NCBI GenBank assembly: GCA_020152595.1
Contig: JAIGNY010001464.1
Span: 1-64,000, forward strand
Source of the DNA: Chiridota heheva
Lineage: Eukaryota > Echinodermata > Holothuroidea > Apodida > Chiridotidae
Length of the DNA stretch: 64,000 nt
Direction: 5' to 3'
Shown here one piece after another: positions 1 to 10,857 of this stretch; the first letter of the stretch is position 1; the number at the start of each line of letters is the position of its first letter. A program made the position numbers and the translations under genes. The notes beneath the pieces were generated by a model, which saw only the letters and a program-made list of their open reading frames with translations, ran no database searches and was not told the DNA's origin.

Positions 1-94
<94 letters not shown>

Positions 95-128
95 GTATTA
101 GTATTAGTATTATTAGTAGTATTATTAT

Positions 129-181
<53 letters not shown>

Positions 182-245
182 TTATCAATATTTATTATTA
201 GTATTATTAATATTTTTCTTATTAGTATTATTATTATTATTACTA
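1..245. repeat. ATT/AGT trinucleotide microsatellite
   Basis: The first ~94 bases are pure ATT units. They pass into AGT units up to about 182 and then into degenerate ATT/ATTAGT to about 245. The array lies in the intron left of the first visible saposin-gene exon and probably continues beyond the window. Confidence 0.95.
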
Positions 246-443
246 TTTTATAATTGGTTTATCAATTGGCAACTTGTCTTGTTTTGTATGATATTCTAAA
301 CTTCAAGTTTTACCGACCTGAAACCATGATTTACCGACTAATCTAATTTTTTTTTTTAAGTAGGGGAAGGGTGTCACCCCACTACACACCACAGTATTTA
401 CTCCCCTTTTCCTGATATATTATCTTTATGATTTGTGTTACAG

Positions 444-738
444 GATCCTCAGAGTGATTGTCAGGCTCTGGGTTTCTGCCCTGCAGAAGGTGTTCCCATG
501 ATTTTGCTTGGAGAAGCCGAGCAGCGTGAACAGCTAAGTACCGTGGAGCCTACCATGGAACCCGAATCCGAAGAACAGGAAGATATTAGTGAAGAGATTG
601 CAAGAGAGTACAGGAAACTCAAAGGCATGAGCAAGATCTTCTCCAAGAAAGCCCACCGCCTTGGGGGAAAAGTCAACAAATTTTCCCGCCGTCCTTCGCA
701 GCTACGATTTAGACGCGCCATAAACATTATCACCAATC
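444..738 (+). CDS. Saposin-like gene exon a
   Basis: Acceptor TTACAG before 444, donor GTAAGT after 738, ends in phase 1. It encodes the closing CxxxxxC of an upstream saposin domain, then a Glu-rich segment (EPESEEQEDISEEIA), then a Lys/Arg-rich segment with KKAHR, KVNKFSRR and RFRR. Confidence 0.85.
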
Positions 739-3700
739 GTAAGTTTGTGCAGCAAATTGTCTTACCTTTCAAATTTGTCTTTTTGTTACAGCCAATTTTT
801 GTAATAAAGGATTAAAATTGTCAAATTATGAACAACTCTTGACTTATTTGTCGAGTATTTAGACCCTCACGGAGGCAGAGGCGTGGGAAGAGTCACCGCT
901 CAGGAAGGAGAAGGGAGAAAAGGGGGGGAAGAAGACCCAAAATATTTCCCGGTAAAGTGGAAAAATTACGCTGGTAAATTAATTTTCCATCCAAAGTTGC
1001 TACTGACCAAGAATTTTGGGAAAATTTTAAGCAATTTGAAATTTTACCGAATAATCCAATAATTTCACATTTTTCAATTTTAGGTTAATTCGTGTGTTTT
1101 CATTCAATGGTCCAATGTGCATTAATTAATACAGAAAAGCCAATCAGTATTAAGATTTTAATAATTAATTCATCTGAGAAATTATATTCTAATTTAATGA
1201 CACTGGTTCTTTATAGCAAACATTGTTTTAAAATATATATATTTTGTTCTTCATAATGTTGGATTATGATAATCAAATATTCACGTGTTTTTGTTTTTAG
1301 GCATAGATATTGACACGCAGGAGAATGAACGAGTCCCTTATGACGTCATTGAGGAAAATGAAGATGAAGTCATGGCTGTTCCAGTAAGAAATTTATGGAT
1401 TAGTTTAGTAAACAGACATAAGTATGCCAGGATAAAAAAGATCAATATAACTGTGAAGAAAATACTATATCTTATTTAAGTTGCCACAACTTTAAAGGAA
1501 AGTATCGTCCTCTAAATAATTCGGAAGTGAACGCCGCCGTGCTGGTAACGTCACTTCCGGTTGTCAAGTTTGGTTATTGATCGCGAGGAATATGCGATGT
1601 TGCGGACGGAAAGCAGGGGCCTACACGTGTCATCGATAACATCACAGATTTCTCGCAATCAATTATTAAAAAAATGAAAACCGGAAGTGACGTTACCAGC
1701 ACGGCGGCATTCAAGTTCCAAATCTATATATGGGACGATACCTTTCCTTTAAAAATTAGCTTGAAAATCAATTTATTGTTTTATAAATTCAAACTGTGTT
1801 TTAAAAAGATCTTTAGATAGTAAATCACATTAATAATTCAGTGACTCTGCTTTGGTATACTATATTGATATAAGCCGCAAAATCTATCTTTAAAATGCGA
1901 TAACATACAAGTTTAAAGAATAAGATGCTATCATATCACTTTTAGGCTGATTTCAATATTTGTCTGTTTGTTCAAAAATTTTAAGCTAATGTTTTAGCAA
2001 GGCTATGCAGACTTGTAGACGCACAGCTTTTCCTCGCGTCCCCTTGCGTAAAGATAATGGACATTATTTTCTCTTTATTCTATTTGATTTCTGCTTTATC
2101 GATTGACGTATATTTCTATCAATTGTTTCTATTTATCGATTTATTTTTTTTTATTTATTGTTTTTATTCATATCGATTGATTTTTATTTCTATCGATTGA
2201 TTTGTATCTATATCGATTGATTTTGTATCTATAGCGATTGGTTTTCATTTATATCGAATGATTTTCATTTATATCGATTGATTTCCATAAGAATTCATTT
2301 TAATTTGTATCGAATGATTTCCATTTACATTACATGATTTCTATTTATTGATTGTTTTATGTTTATTGATCAATTTGTGTTTCTGTTGATTACAGCAACA
2401 AGCAAAATGTGAAATCTGCTCATACTTCGCTTCAGCCGCTGAGGGTGTGCTTGTCTACAATCACGTAAGTTTTAATACATGCGTTCTTCTTCAAACAGTA
2501 GTTACGTACAGTTAAAGCAGTCACGTAGCTATGGTAGTCATGTAGCTATAAGTGGGTAGAGCAAATTCCCCTTCACCGAAAACGGTATGTAACTTTGATA
2601 ATTGTCCATTATTATCTCATCACCCACATATACATATATGTGGGCATCACCCACATATACATATATGTGGGGATGAGATAGTGTAGTAGTTTGCTGTATA
2701 GGCAAATAACTGCCTGTACCTCCTACACTACATAGCCAACCCCCTTGATATTAGGGAGGGAGGGGCTGGTGGGGTAAACCCCCTTCATTTTAGAGGGCTA
2801 GTGGGGCCCACCAGTGGTTGTCATATAATGACCGCATATTAGGGTAATAACTTTTTGAAACGGGTCAAAATTTTGTAATTTTTGCGTCTGTCCGTGTGTT
2901 TGTGTATATGTGTGTGTGGGGTGGAGGGGGGGCGTGTGTGCATGTATGCGTATGCAACAATTAATTATGTGTCGCTTACTACTCACAAAATGTAATACAC
3001 ATGAACCAAAAGGTTTTGGGGTCAAGGGGACAAAGGTCACAGGTCAAATGAGACAAGCTTTTGGTGATGGCTGTATCTTTTGAAGGAATTACTTGGTAGC
3101 TTTACAAATTGCATAGGTGGGTAGGGTTTTAAATTCTAACAAAACTTTAAAATAATTGGAGGTCAAAAGGTCAAAGGTCAAAGGTCAAATAAGGTTTTTT
3201 TTTATGCAAACATTTTCGGATTCTTAAACTTAAAAAGTAAAAGACCTATACCAACCCTATGTTGTACCATGAGACCTTGGTACATGAATCTGTGTCAATT
3301 ATATGATTTTAGGGGTAATTATGTACTAATTTGTACATTTTTGTATAGACTCTGGGGTCAAAAGGTCAAAAGTCACCGAGCTATTGACCTTTTTCACCAT
3401 TTCCCCTATAGTTATGGAATGATAAGAGTGATCTGAGCATGTGCGGTGTCATATAGTAGGGTAAGATAAATGCACAAAAAATCAGATGTTGTTTTGGTGG
3501 TTAGGGTCAAAGGTCACAGGTCAAATAAAAAAGTTTTTGGTGATGGTTGTATCTTTAGAAGGAATTGCTTCGTTACCTTTACAAATTGAATAGGTGGGTA
3601 GGTTTTAAATTTACAAAAACTAAAAATAATTGGAGGTCAAAAGGTCAAAGGTCAAATAAGTGTTTTTTATGCAAAATTTTGTGCCATTTCAAACTAAAAA

Positions 3701-6700
3701 AGTACACGACATATACCAACCCTATGTTGTACCATGACACCTTGGTACAAGATTTCTGGTACATAGATTCTGGGTCAAAAGGTCAAAGGTCATAGAGTTA
3801 TTTACCACTTTTCACCATTTACCCTGTAGTTATGAAATGGTAAGTCTGACGTAAACATGAAAGGTGTCATGCAGTAGGGTACGATAAATGTGACAAATTT
3901 TTAGAACTTGTTTCAGTGTATAAGGTTGAGGTCAGAGGTCAAATATGTGATTTTAGGGGGTAATTATGTATCAATTTGTACATTTTTGTGGCATTTTGGA
4001 TTCCGTAAGTGCATATAGTGACCATGCTTAAGTGATGAGATCAGTTTAGATTGCTTTCTTGTTAGTTTGTTTTACTTTCCAAGATATTGGAAGAAAAGTT
4101 TGTCCAAGCTTAAAGGATAAGCTCAGGGTCACGCAAGTCCATCTTATATGAAAGAGGACTTCAAAAGAAACAAAATGGTGAAGAAAGCATTCAGAAAATC
4201 TTATTCCGTTAAAAGATTAGTTCAGTGGACAATCATGTCCATCTTATATGAAAAAGGACTTCAAAACAAACAAAATGGTGCAAAAAGAATTCAAAAATCT
4301 TATTTCGTTAAAGGATTAGTTCAGTGGTCAAGCAAGTCCATCTTAAACGAAAGAGGACTTCAAAAGAAACAAAATGGTGAAAAAGCATTCAAAAATCTTA
4401 TTCCGTTAAAGGTTTAGTTCAGTAGTCAAGCATGTCCATCTTATCCGAAAAAGGACCTCAAAAGAAACAAAATGGTGAAGAAAGAATTAAAAATCTTGTC
4501 CGTTTAAGGAGATATTCTAATTTTAATGTTTGGTATCATTTGTGTAGAAACGACTGAAATCAGACTAGTTGTGATGTCACAGTCTCAGATTCCTCAAAGT
4601 CTTTATGCATTCTATCATATTTTGTTTGCGATTTGTGCCTTAAAAACCATTAAAATGTCAAAAAGTAGTAAAACAGAATTTAGTAAGGATAATTATAACT
4701 TACCACCAGAAGAAATTTCGAGGAAAAATAATTTAAATAGTGAAAAAATAAATTGTCTTTAAAATACATTAACAATTGTTAAGAATGTGAGGATGAGGAC
4801 ACCAACCATCCATAGTAGACTTACTACACCAGTCATTCTTACACAGATAAGACGGAGCTTTAAACTTAAATATCTCCTTAACGGATAAGATTTTTGAATG
4901 CTTTCTTCACCATTTTGTTTCTTTTAAAGTTCTTATTCATATAAGATGGACTTGCTTGACCACTGAACTAATCCTTTAATGGAGACTTATTTTTTCTTGA
5001 GAATATTTGAACACACTTTTCGTGCACGTGATGGTGCTGAAAACATTTGACAAGAATGTTCAAATTAAAGGAAAGATATCGTCCCATCAATAAATTTGGA
5101 AGTAAACGCCGCCGAGCTGTTAACGTCACTTCCGGTTATCAAGTTTCCTTATTGATTGCGAGAAATCTGTGATGTTATTCATCGATAACACATGTAGGCC
5201 CTATGTTCGGTACGGCGGACATCGCAGATATCTCGCGATCAATAGGAAAATTTAAAACCGGAAGTGACGTTTCCAGTACGGCGGCATTCACTTCTGAACG
5301 TACTTATAAGATGGTACCTTTCCTTTAATCATAATTATTTCTTAATAATATTTCAACAACACGAGTATCAGAAATAAGACCTCTGTTCTTAGCAGAGAAA
5401 TATACGCCCTTACTTTTGGGAGCTCCTTAAAGCAATTTCTGTTCTAAATTCAGTTGCTTCGTTGCCCACGTCACTTCCGGGAGATGACGTCATTTTCTGG
5501 AGTGAAAACAAAGCTTTGCGCGATACACGTTTGCATTTCTGTATGTGTTCACTCTGTGTGGTACGTATAGCATGTAAACAAACATAGCTGACGCTTTGTT
5601 TTCACTGCAATGCGCACCGTCGGTTACTATGCGGTCTGATGACCTCAGGTCACGAAGTTCTCGGATATCCAACCAAGTGAATAGATTTTAATCATCTATG
5701 CTAAATGTGTACATGATAATTTGGAAAATGATATAGATTATGATTTTGAAAATGTAATTATTGGCAGGACTCGTGGGATAACTACGCCGTATCATTTGAG
5801 ATATCATTGTTCAGTCAAATTCTTCATAAGGCTACTGTCTGGCTCATCAAGTTTCCATAATTAATGCCCCTGGTCGGATGCCGTTAGCCATCATGCTTAC
5901 CAGGGCCGTGCCTTCCCCACCCCCATTCAAAGGTATGTTCCTTCATGGCTCAAACCAACCTACAGATAGAAAACCATGTGAAACTGGATACCCTGCCGGG
6001 ACGCTATTTTCCCCAAACAGGATAGCAATTGCACTCATTTGAGTTAGGTTAGGGTTAGGTTAGGGTTAGGGTCCAGAAATAGCCCATCAGACAATTTGTG
6101 CCATTGCTATCCCGTTTGGGAAAAAAACTCGCTGCCGGGCTTAAAGCCCTTCTTGAAGTAACAATGCTTCCTCATGAAGTGTAAGTGCCCCACTTCCCTG
6201 TTAAAGTGCCACTTCCCCTTTCGAGGAACCTTTTAGCTGTAGGTGGGTTATAAAATTTGAATATAATATAAAGAATTACATTAACATTTTAGGAGGTCTT
6301 AGAAGCTTAGTGCAAATACTCTCAAATTTTCGAAAATTTGAAAATGATTTGAAAATTTGCTAAGAATGGTGCAAAAAATCCTATAAAAATGATTTCATTG
6401 ATGAGAAGTAACATGGGCAATTTTGGGTGTTTTGTTCTCAGAGAGGCGACCCTGACATATGTAGCTGGGAACAAGACTACATCCGTATTGTTGGAAAATA
6501 TTCCCGGGGGTACGATGTGAAGAGAGAGGTACAAGGGCGTACCGCCTAAATGTGCCATGGTTGCAAATTTTGCCTCCTGGTATATCAAAGGGCGCCTTTG
6601 AAAGGGTTTTGGTATAAGATTGGGAAGATAGGTGGAAACTGAAGTTCGTATTAAAATGGGTTGCAAAATTTGTTGACGTTTGTTATCGGAATGGGTCACT

Positions 6701-9052
6701 TTCTGGTGGTATGTCTCTACCAAACAGCGGTGTGGCGACGGGTGGGGTATGAGGGGGTAGTTACCCCCACTTTTATAACAAAAATGTCATTCAGATTCTT
6801 ATTTTATAATTTAGTTTATATCATTATTAAAGTTTGCTTAAGTAATGCCATGGTTACCCTTCTCTTTAAATGCATCGGCTGTGATTGTCAGGATACTAAA
6901 AGGTATGCAAAAAAATTCTCAGCCCACTTTTTAACCCCCCCCCCCCCTTACCTACACAAACACACTTTTTTACCCGCCGCTGCCTATACCATAAAATATG
7001 TAGAATATACACCTGGATAATATATTACCAAAATATAACAACCATATTTTGGATGACACTTTGTTCCTTACACATGATCGATAGAGTGATGACACTTGTA
7101 CAGTTTTCCTATCATAAATTAGGTAGGTTCAACCCCGAGATAATATTGCCCCCACTACACACACTTTCAAAACCCAAGCCTCAACCATATATTTGATGAT
7201 GTTTAATTGTTTCTTTCACAGGATGAAGTGAGTACAGGCCTGACTGAGCTCTTTACCGACATCTGCGATGCTCTCCCGACGCAGTTCCAAGATAAGGTTG
7301 GTCATGTTCCATACTTGAGGTACAACATTAGTGAGGGGTGGAGGGGGGGGGGGTGGAGGGAGAAGTGGAGGGATGGGTGGAGGGAGGGTGGATGGAGGGT
7401 GGAAAGAGGGTGGAGGGGGGGTGGAGGGAGGGGGTGGAAGGGGGGGTGAGGGAGGGGGGTGAGGGGGGGAGGGGGTGAGGGAGGGGGTGAGGGGTAGGAG
7501 GTGAAGGAGAGCAGTGTAAGGGAGGGGTGGAGGGAGAGGGGGTGAGGGAGAGGGGTGAAGGAAGGGGGGGTGATGGAGAGGGGTGAGGGAGAGGGGTGAG
7601 GGAAAGGGGGTAAGGGGTGAGGAGAGGGGTGAGGGAAAGGGGTGATGGAGAGATGGAGGGGGTGATGGAGAGGGGTGAGGAGAGGGGTGAGGGCGAGGGG
7701 ATGAGGGAGAGGGGTGTGAAGGGAGGGGTGGAGGGAGGGAAGGGATGGTGGAGGGAGGGGAGAGGAGGCACGAGCAATCAGCTATAGCTGATTCCGAACA
7801 CTGGATCTGTCTTCTTATTCTGGCTGAAAGCAACACGTGTGCAGAAAAGACATTCTAATCATTTTCGAAGAATGAAGGAACAAAGAAATATAAGATGATT
7901 AAAGAGCTGTTCTGAATTACATTAATATTTTGAACTCATAAGTGCATTCTAAAAAAAAAAAAACATAATATGGAGGAGATGGGGGGGGGGGGCATAGGGA
8001 TGGTCCGAAATCAGCAAAAATATATCAAACGTCTTTTTGGTCTGATGTATGCCTATGATAGCTTGACCTCCAGTCTGCCAGTAATACTCAAGTCTTTTGG
8101 CTTGCTGTGTCACTTTCTTCTTGTTTCCATTGCGCATTTTGAAAGCCACTTTAAGTTTGGTTTCCCCCCCCCTTCTTTCCACTCCCATAAATTTCCCAAA
8201 GATTTAACGAGGGGGCCATTGGCGGGATTTGCCTACCGAAAGTGGGAGAAAGTCAATAGTGGGGGAAAATCACAAATTCACGCTAAGATGCCAAAACAAA
8301 TACCATACAAAAGTTAAAAATTCGGAAAAAGTGTGCGCGTGTCTTCAAATCCCGCCTATGGAGGGGCCGAGCCTCCTCCAAATTACCCCTGTTTGAACTG
8401 TCTCTAAGTTCGTATCCCCTGCTTCAAGTCTTACATCCTAAAATTTGCATAGCCTAGTGAAACATTGCCTAAACTTTGATTAGCCCATACCCCAAAAGTA
8501 AATGCATGTGTGCTATATTAGCAAGTAAAATGGCTAAATAAAAGTAAAGATTTTCCTGCTCAGAATTGTACTCTTTGTTGTATGCAATAAAGCTGAACAT
8601 TTGTGTAACTGCCCACAGACTGACAGACCCTTTGGTCAGGGTTGTTAAAATGGAAGGGGGCTGGCGGCACAGGGAGTTCTGGTGGAGCTCTTTACTGCTA
8701 TACCCCCTCCACGGCCCCTACCCACAACAGAGGTTAACATTTTAACCAAAATGTACATCCTAAATCCAAGCATCAGTCGAGGCAAAATTTGATCCCAAAA
8801 GTATTTACTGTTTTTGTTGTTAAACTGCCAAAAAGTGGGGTATGGGACATGTCCCCCTGTCTCCAGGAAATTATTCCTTTCATTATTCAGAAATAACTTC
8901 CCTCTCAACTTTTGTCATTACAGTGCACCGGTGAAGTCGTGAATACCGCACCTGAGATCATCATTCAGGCTCTTACAACTTTCATTGCTCCTGACACACT
9001 CTGCAGCAAGGTCTTTACAGTCTGCGCCTCAGCCGATGACGAAAATCAATAA
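444..9052 (+). CDS. Saposin B domain-containing protein, 3' part of gene (5 exons)
   Basis: Spliced model: exons 444-738, 1301-1383, 2396-2464, 7222-7296 and 8924-9052, all with AG/GT borders and one continuous frame. Saposin-like proteins bind and disturb membrane lipids, as lysosomal sphingolipid activators or as secreted membrane-lytic peptides. The first exon opens with CQALGFCP, the usual last two cysteines of a saposin domain, so at least one further domain lies left of the window. Next come an acidic stretch, a very basic stretch (about 610-735) ending in RFRR, and an acidic linker. A complete C-terminal saposin B domain follows with six cysteines spaced C-x2-C-x29-C-x10-C-x25-C-x6-C, then nine residues and TAA. 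Family membership follows from the cysteine spacing. Whether it is prosaposin-like (lysosomal) or an NK-lysin-like antimicrobial protein cannot be decided here. Signal peptide and start are outside the window. Confidence 0.85.
1301..1383 (+). CDS. Saposin-like gene exon b
   Basis: Acceptor TTTTTAG, donor GTAAGA. It enters in phase 1 and leaves in phase 0. It encodes an acidic linker (IDIDTQENERVPYDVIEENE...) that joins the basic segment to the last saposin domain. Confidence 0.8.
1491..1753. mobile_element. MITE family A, copy 1
   Basis: About 263 bp, nearly palindromic. It opens TTAAAGGAAAGTATCGTCC and closes with the inverted form GGACGATACCTTTCCTTTAA. Just inside each end is an inverted pair of a ~33-bp module that includes CCGGAAGTGACGTTACC. 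It has no coding capacity. It sits in an intron of the saposin-like gene. Related copies start near 5066 and 52632. Confidence 0.8.
2085..2345. repeat. ATCGATTGATTT minisatellite
   Basis: Degenerate tandem units of about 16-22 bp built on ATCGATTGATTT plus T-rich spacer, roughly a dozen copies. Intronic. Confidence 0.7.
2396..2464 (+). CDS. Saposin-like gene exon c (start of last saposin B domain)
   Basis: Acceptor TTACAG, donor GTAAGT, exactly 23 codons. It contains the CEIC pair that opens the saposin B fold, followed by helix 1. Confidence 0.85.
2614..2679. repeat. Duplicated imperfect palindrome
   Basis: CATCACCCACATATACATA followed by TATGTGGG occurs twice in tandem. Each copy is an imperfect palindrome, and the block is bounded by TCTCATC and GATGAGA, so it can fold into one long stem or two short ones. 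Confidence 0.6.
3000..3960. repeat. Two tandem ~475-bp units rich in AGGTCA half-sites
   Basis: The segment from about 3037 (GGTCACAGGTCAAATGAG...) recurs from about 3513 with the same order of landmarks: 'TTGGTGATGG', 'TAGGTGGGTAGG', 'GGAGGTCAAAAGGTCAAAGG', 'ACCAACCCTATGTTGTACCA'. AGGTCA half-sites cluster at about 3024-3052, 3160-3186, 3356-3372, 3505-3522, 3635-3655, 3775-3795 and 3930-3945. Intronic, with no convincing coding sequence. Confidence 0.7.
4109..4981. mobile_element. MITE family B, copy 1, with amplified left terminus
   Basis: The left side has four tandem ~102-bp units containing GTCCATCTTATATGAAAGAG and CAAAAGAAACAAAATGGTG. The right end (about 4873-4981) is the same unit once, in inverse orientation. 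The element therefore has ~100-bp inverted termini with the left one tandemly multiplied. A short ORF across the left units is a by-product of the repeat. Other copies are at 23378-25416 and 62854-63538. Confidence 0.75.
5066..5330. mobile_element. MITE family A, copy 2
   Basis: Same architecture as copy 1: ATTAAAGGAAAGATATCGTCC at the left, GGTACCTTTCCTTTAAT at the right, and the inner pair AACGTCACTTCCGGTT / AACCGGAAGTGACGTT in inverse orientation. Confidence 0.8.
5395..5680. other. Intronic stretch with CRE/ETS-like sites and inverted repeat
   Basis: AGAAATATACGCCCTTACTT and GAGCTCCTTAAAG here recur at about 10863-10900, so this is a dispersed repeat. CACTTCCGGGAGATGACGTC (about 5470-5489) joins an ETS-type CCGGAAGT core (reverse) to a full CRE palindrome TGACGTCA. 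GTGAAAACAAAGC and GCTTTGTTTTCAC form an inverted pair. No gene seen. Confidence 0.45.
5994..6140. mobile_element. Small MITE enclosing telomere-like repeats
   Basis: Inverted ends: TGCCGGGACGCTATTTTCCC then CAAACAGGATAGCAATTG on the left; the right end reads CATTGCTATCCCGTTTGGGA then CTCGCTGCCGGGC. Between them (about 6043-6072) is GTTAGGGTTAGGTTAGGGTT and neighbours, TTAGGG-type telomeric repeat. Total ~147 bp. Confidence 0.7.
6141..7221. other. Intron sequence, nothing recognised
   Basis: Intron of the saposin-like gene before exon 7222. It holds a C-run at about 6937-6948 and T/A-rich sequence. The open frames have no recognisable domain. Confidence 0.5.
7222..7296 (+). CDS. Saposin-like gene exon d
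   Basis: Acceptor TTTCACAG, donor GTTGGT (non-consensus +4 to +6), exactly 25 codons. It contains the third cysteine in TDICDALP. Confidence 0.85.
7320..7765. repeat. G-rich GGGGTGAGGGA minisatellite
   Basis: Degenerate ~10-14-bp units of GGGGTGGAGGGA / GGGGTGAGGGAGA on the + strand, starting 24 bp after the donor of exon 7222-7296. The many runs of 3-9 G make G-quadruplexes in the transcript plausible. The Pro/Ser-rich minus-strand frames are artefacts. Confidence 0.9.
8217..8360. mobile_element. hAT-like MITE with near-perfect 8-bp TSD
   Basis: 144 bp. Left end CATTGGCGGGATTTG, right end CAAATCCCGCCTATG (inverse). Flanks GAGGGGGC (8209-8216) and GAGGGGCC (8361-8368) agree at 7 of 8 bases. 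An 8-bp duplication is the hAT hallmark. The internal 'TTTGCCTACCGAAAGTGGG' recurs near 10910, 34432 and 57868-58003 (minus). Confidence 0.75.
8924..9052 (+). CDS. Saposin-like gene terminal exon
   Basis: Acceptor ATTACAG before 8924. It encodes cysteines four to six (KC across the junction, TLCSK, FTVC) and the end of the last helix, then stops at TAA 9050-9052. The stop overlaps an AATAAA at 9048-9053. Confidence 0.85.
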   Translation, partial: CTGEVVNTAPEIIIQALTTFIAPDTLCSKVFTVCASADDENQ

Positions 9053-9053
9053 A
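9048..9053 (+). promoter_or_regulatory. Candidate poly(A) signal of the saposin-like gene
   Basis: AATAAA overlaps the stop codon TAA. Overlap with the stop would leave an unusually short 3' UTR, so a later signal may be the one used. Confidence 0.3.
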
Positions 9054-9284
9054 TTCACCGCGGTTGGACGCGTTTTAACCGTGTTTTCTTTCGATCCAAT
9101 TTGTATTACCCATTTTATTAAATGTTACTGTTTTTGGATAGTAGACGTAGAGTTTGTATTGTATTTTGGTAAATCTTGACGACAAGTAAGTCAGAGTCTT
9201 AGTTTTGATTAAAATTATTATAAAAAAGCACTCAGTAAGTAACATTTATTAAGTATACATGACTTTAATCAGCAACCAACTAAC

Positions 9285-9770
9285 CAGTCCGGCAGCATGT
9301 CTATTAATGGAAACATAAATGTTCCTATAACTGGGAACATTTTGCTATATAAAAGCCGCCATTTTGTGATATTTCCCATAATCCTTTGCCATCCTAACGT
9401 TAAAGCCTTATGCAATGTTACAAATTTGAAGTTTGAAATACGGCTGGGAAAAATTTCTTTACTTGAGGAAACTTTAAATTTTTGAAAATACTTTCATTAC
9501 TGTCATGGCTAAAGCTTTTCCACTCCCATTTGATATGTTCACCACGCCATTTTCGAAATATTAGAAATAATAGACAATAGATCTAGGCTTTTTGGCGCAA
9601 AGCAGCCATTTTGAAAATTTAAATGCCTTCAACACAATGATTTCTAATATTTCAAGTACACAAATTAGAAACTATGACAATTTATCGCAAGATCTAAACA
9701 ATATGGCTGCATGACTTCAATATTTTCGTGTGTTATAAATGTTCCTATTAATAGGCATGCTGCCGGACTG
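9285..9770. mobile_element. MITE with CAGTCCGGCAGCATG ends and 5-bp TSD
   Basis: 486 bp. Left terminus CAGTCCGGCAGCATGTCTAT; the right terminus ATAGGCATGCTGCCGGACTG is its inverse with one difference. CTAAC flanks both sides (9280-9284 and 9771-9775) as a perfect 5-bp direct repeat. The interior is AT-rich with no coding domain. Confidence 0.8.
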
Positions 9771-9775
9771 CTAAC

Positions 9776-10630
9776 CATAGCTTAGCATCTTGAAGGGAGT
9801 ACGTGTTTTGTACAGTTGAACAAATTTTAACTAAAGGTTTTACAAAAACAATTCTGAAAATCATTAACTTTTCTCGTAATGTACGAAAATATCAACTTCC
9901 ATTCCTATAGAGGCGTCAGTGTTAATTCTCGGTCACCATATTGACTTAGGGTGTGTCTATAGCAGCATCGCTGGATTGCGTTTAAAACCGTCAAACTGCG
10001 CGTGTCATATTGGAAAAATCAGCCCCTATACTATGATTACAAAGAATGCATCCAGATTAACCCAACTAGACAAGATAAATTTAGCATAAATACAAGCTTT
10101 GGGCTGACAGAAGAGGATCCAGGAGAATCCTAAAGTCAGAAGAGGATCTGTGAGTATCTGTGAGTTATATACTTGCATTTGCCTGTGCGTATATAGTCAC
10201 GTATACTGTCAAAATGGCCTCTAAATGATATCAACGGAAATCTCTACAGAAATACTTGTCGAAGTCTTTACTTTTCACAAGCATACAACCAACCACGAAG
10301 CATTGCGCCCATCAGAGTACCAAAGATACCACTATACTGTGCCAAACTAAAAAGGACTTACCAAAACCGTCACGTGTGTTAAGAAATGAGTATGATTACG
10401 AAGCCTTTCGATATATTTTTTATAAATAAACTTTTTATATAAATTTTAAACTTTTTCTTTTATAAATTTTAAATATTTTTGAGGAAAAAAAAAAGAGTTA
10501 TAGTTATCAAAAGCCTACCATGTAAAATGTAGGGGACTCAGTGAGATCCTTAAATATGAATTTATAAAGTTGCTAATAAATTAGTAAACTTTTACAATTT
10601 TCATTGCAATTTTTGTACAGGAATTAAAGT
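9776..10630. other. No gene recognised
   Basis: AT-rich sequence with no convincing exon, RNA gene or structured repeat. A poly-A run lies near 10484. Confidence 0.5.
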
Positions 10631-10756
10631 CGGATTAAACCTGTTTACTGTCTGACTGTTGTTGCATGGATACAGAAATGTTCACCCAAGTCGAATTACA
10701 CCTGTTTACTGTCTGGCTATTGTTGCATGGATACAAAAATGTTCACTCATCATGCA
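10631..10756. repeat. Tandem duplication of ~63 bp
   Basis: Two adjacent copies share CCTGTTTACTGTCTG, CTATTGTTGCATGGATACA (CTGTTGTTGCATGGATACA in copy one) and AAATGTTCAC with few differences. Confidence 0.8.
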
Positions 10757-10857
10757 AACAAATTTAAAAGTCAATGGCTGAATGGGAAAACATGTGGATT
10801 TAGTAGATTTATGATATACCGCTGAATGCGAGAAATTTGCTCGATTTATTATGAGAC

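Noticed and set aside
4148..4417. 89-codon Lys-rich frame
   Set aside because: It is a translation of the tandem termini of MITE-B copy 1.
7216..7836. Proline-rich minus-strand frames
   Set aside because: They are the reverse reading of the G-rich minisatellite.
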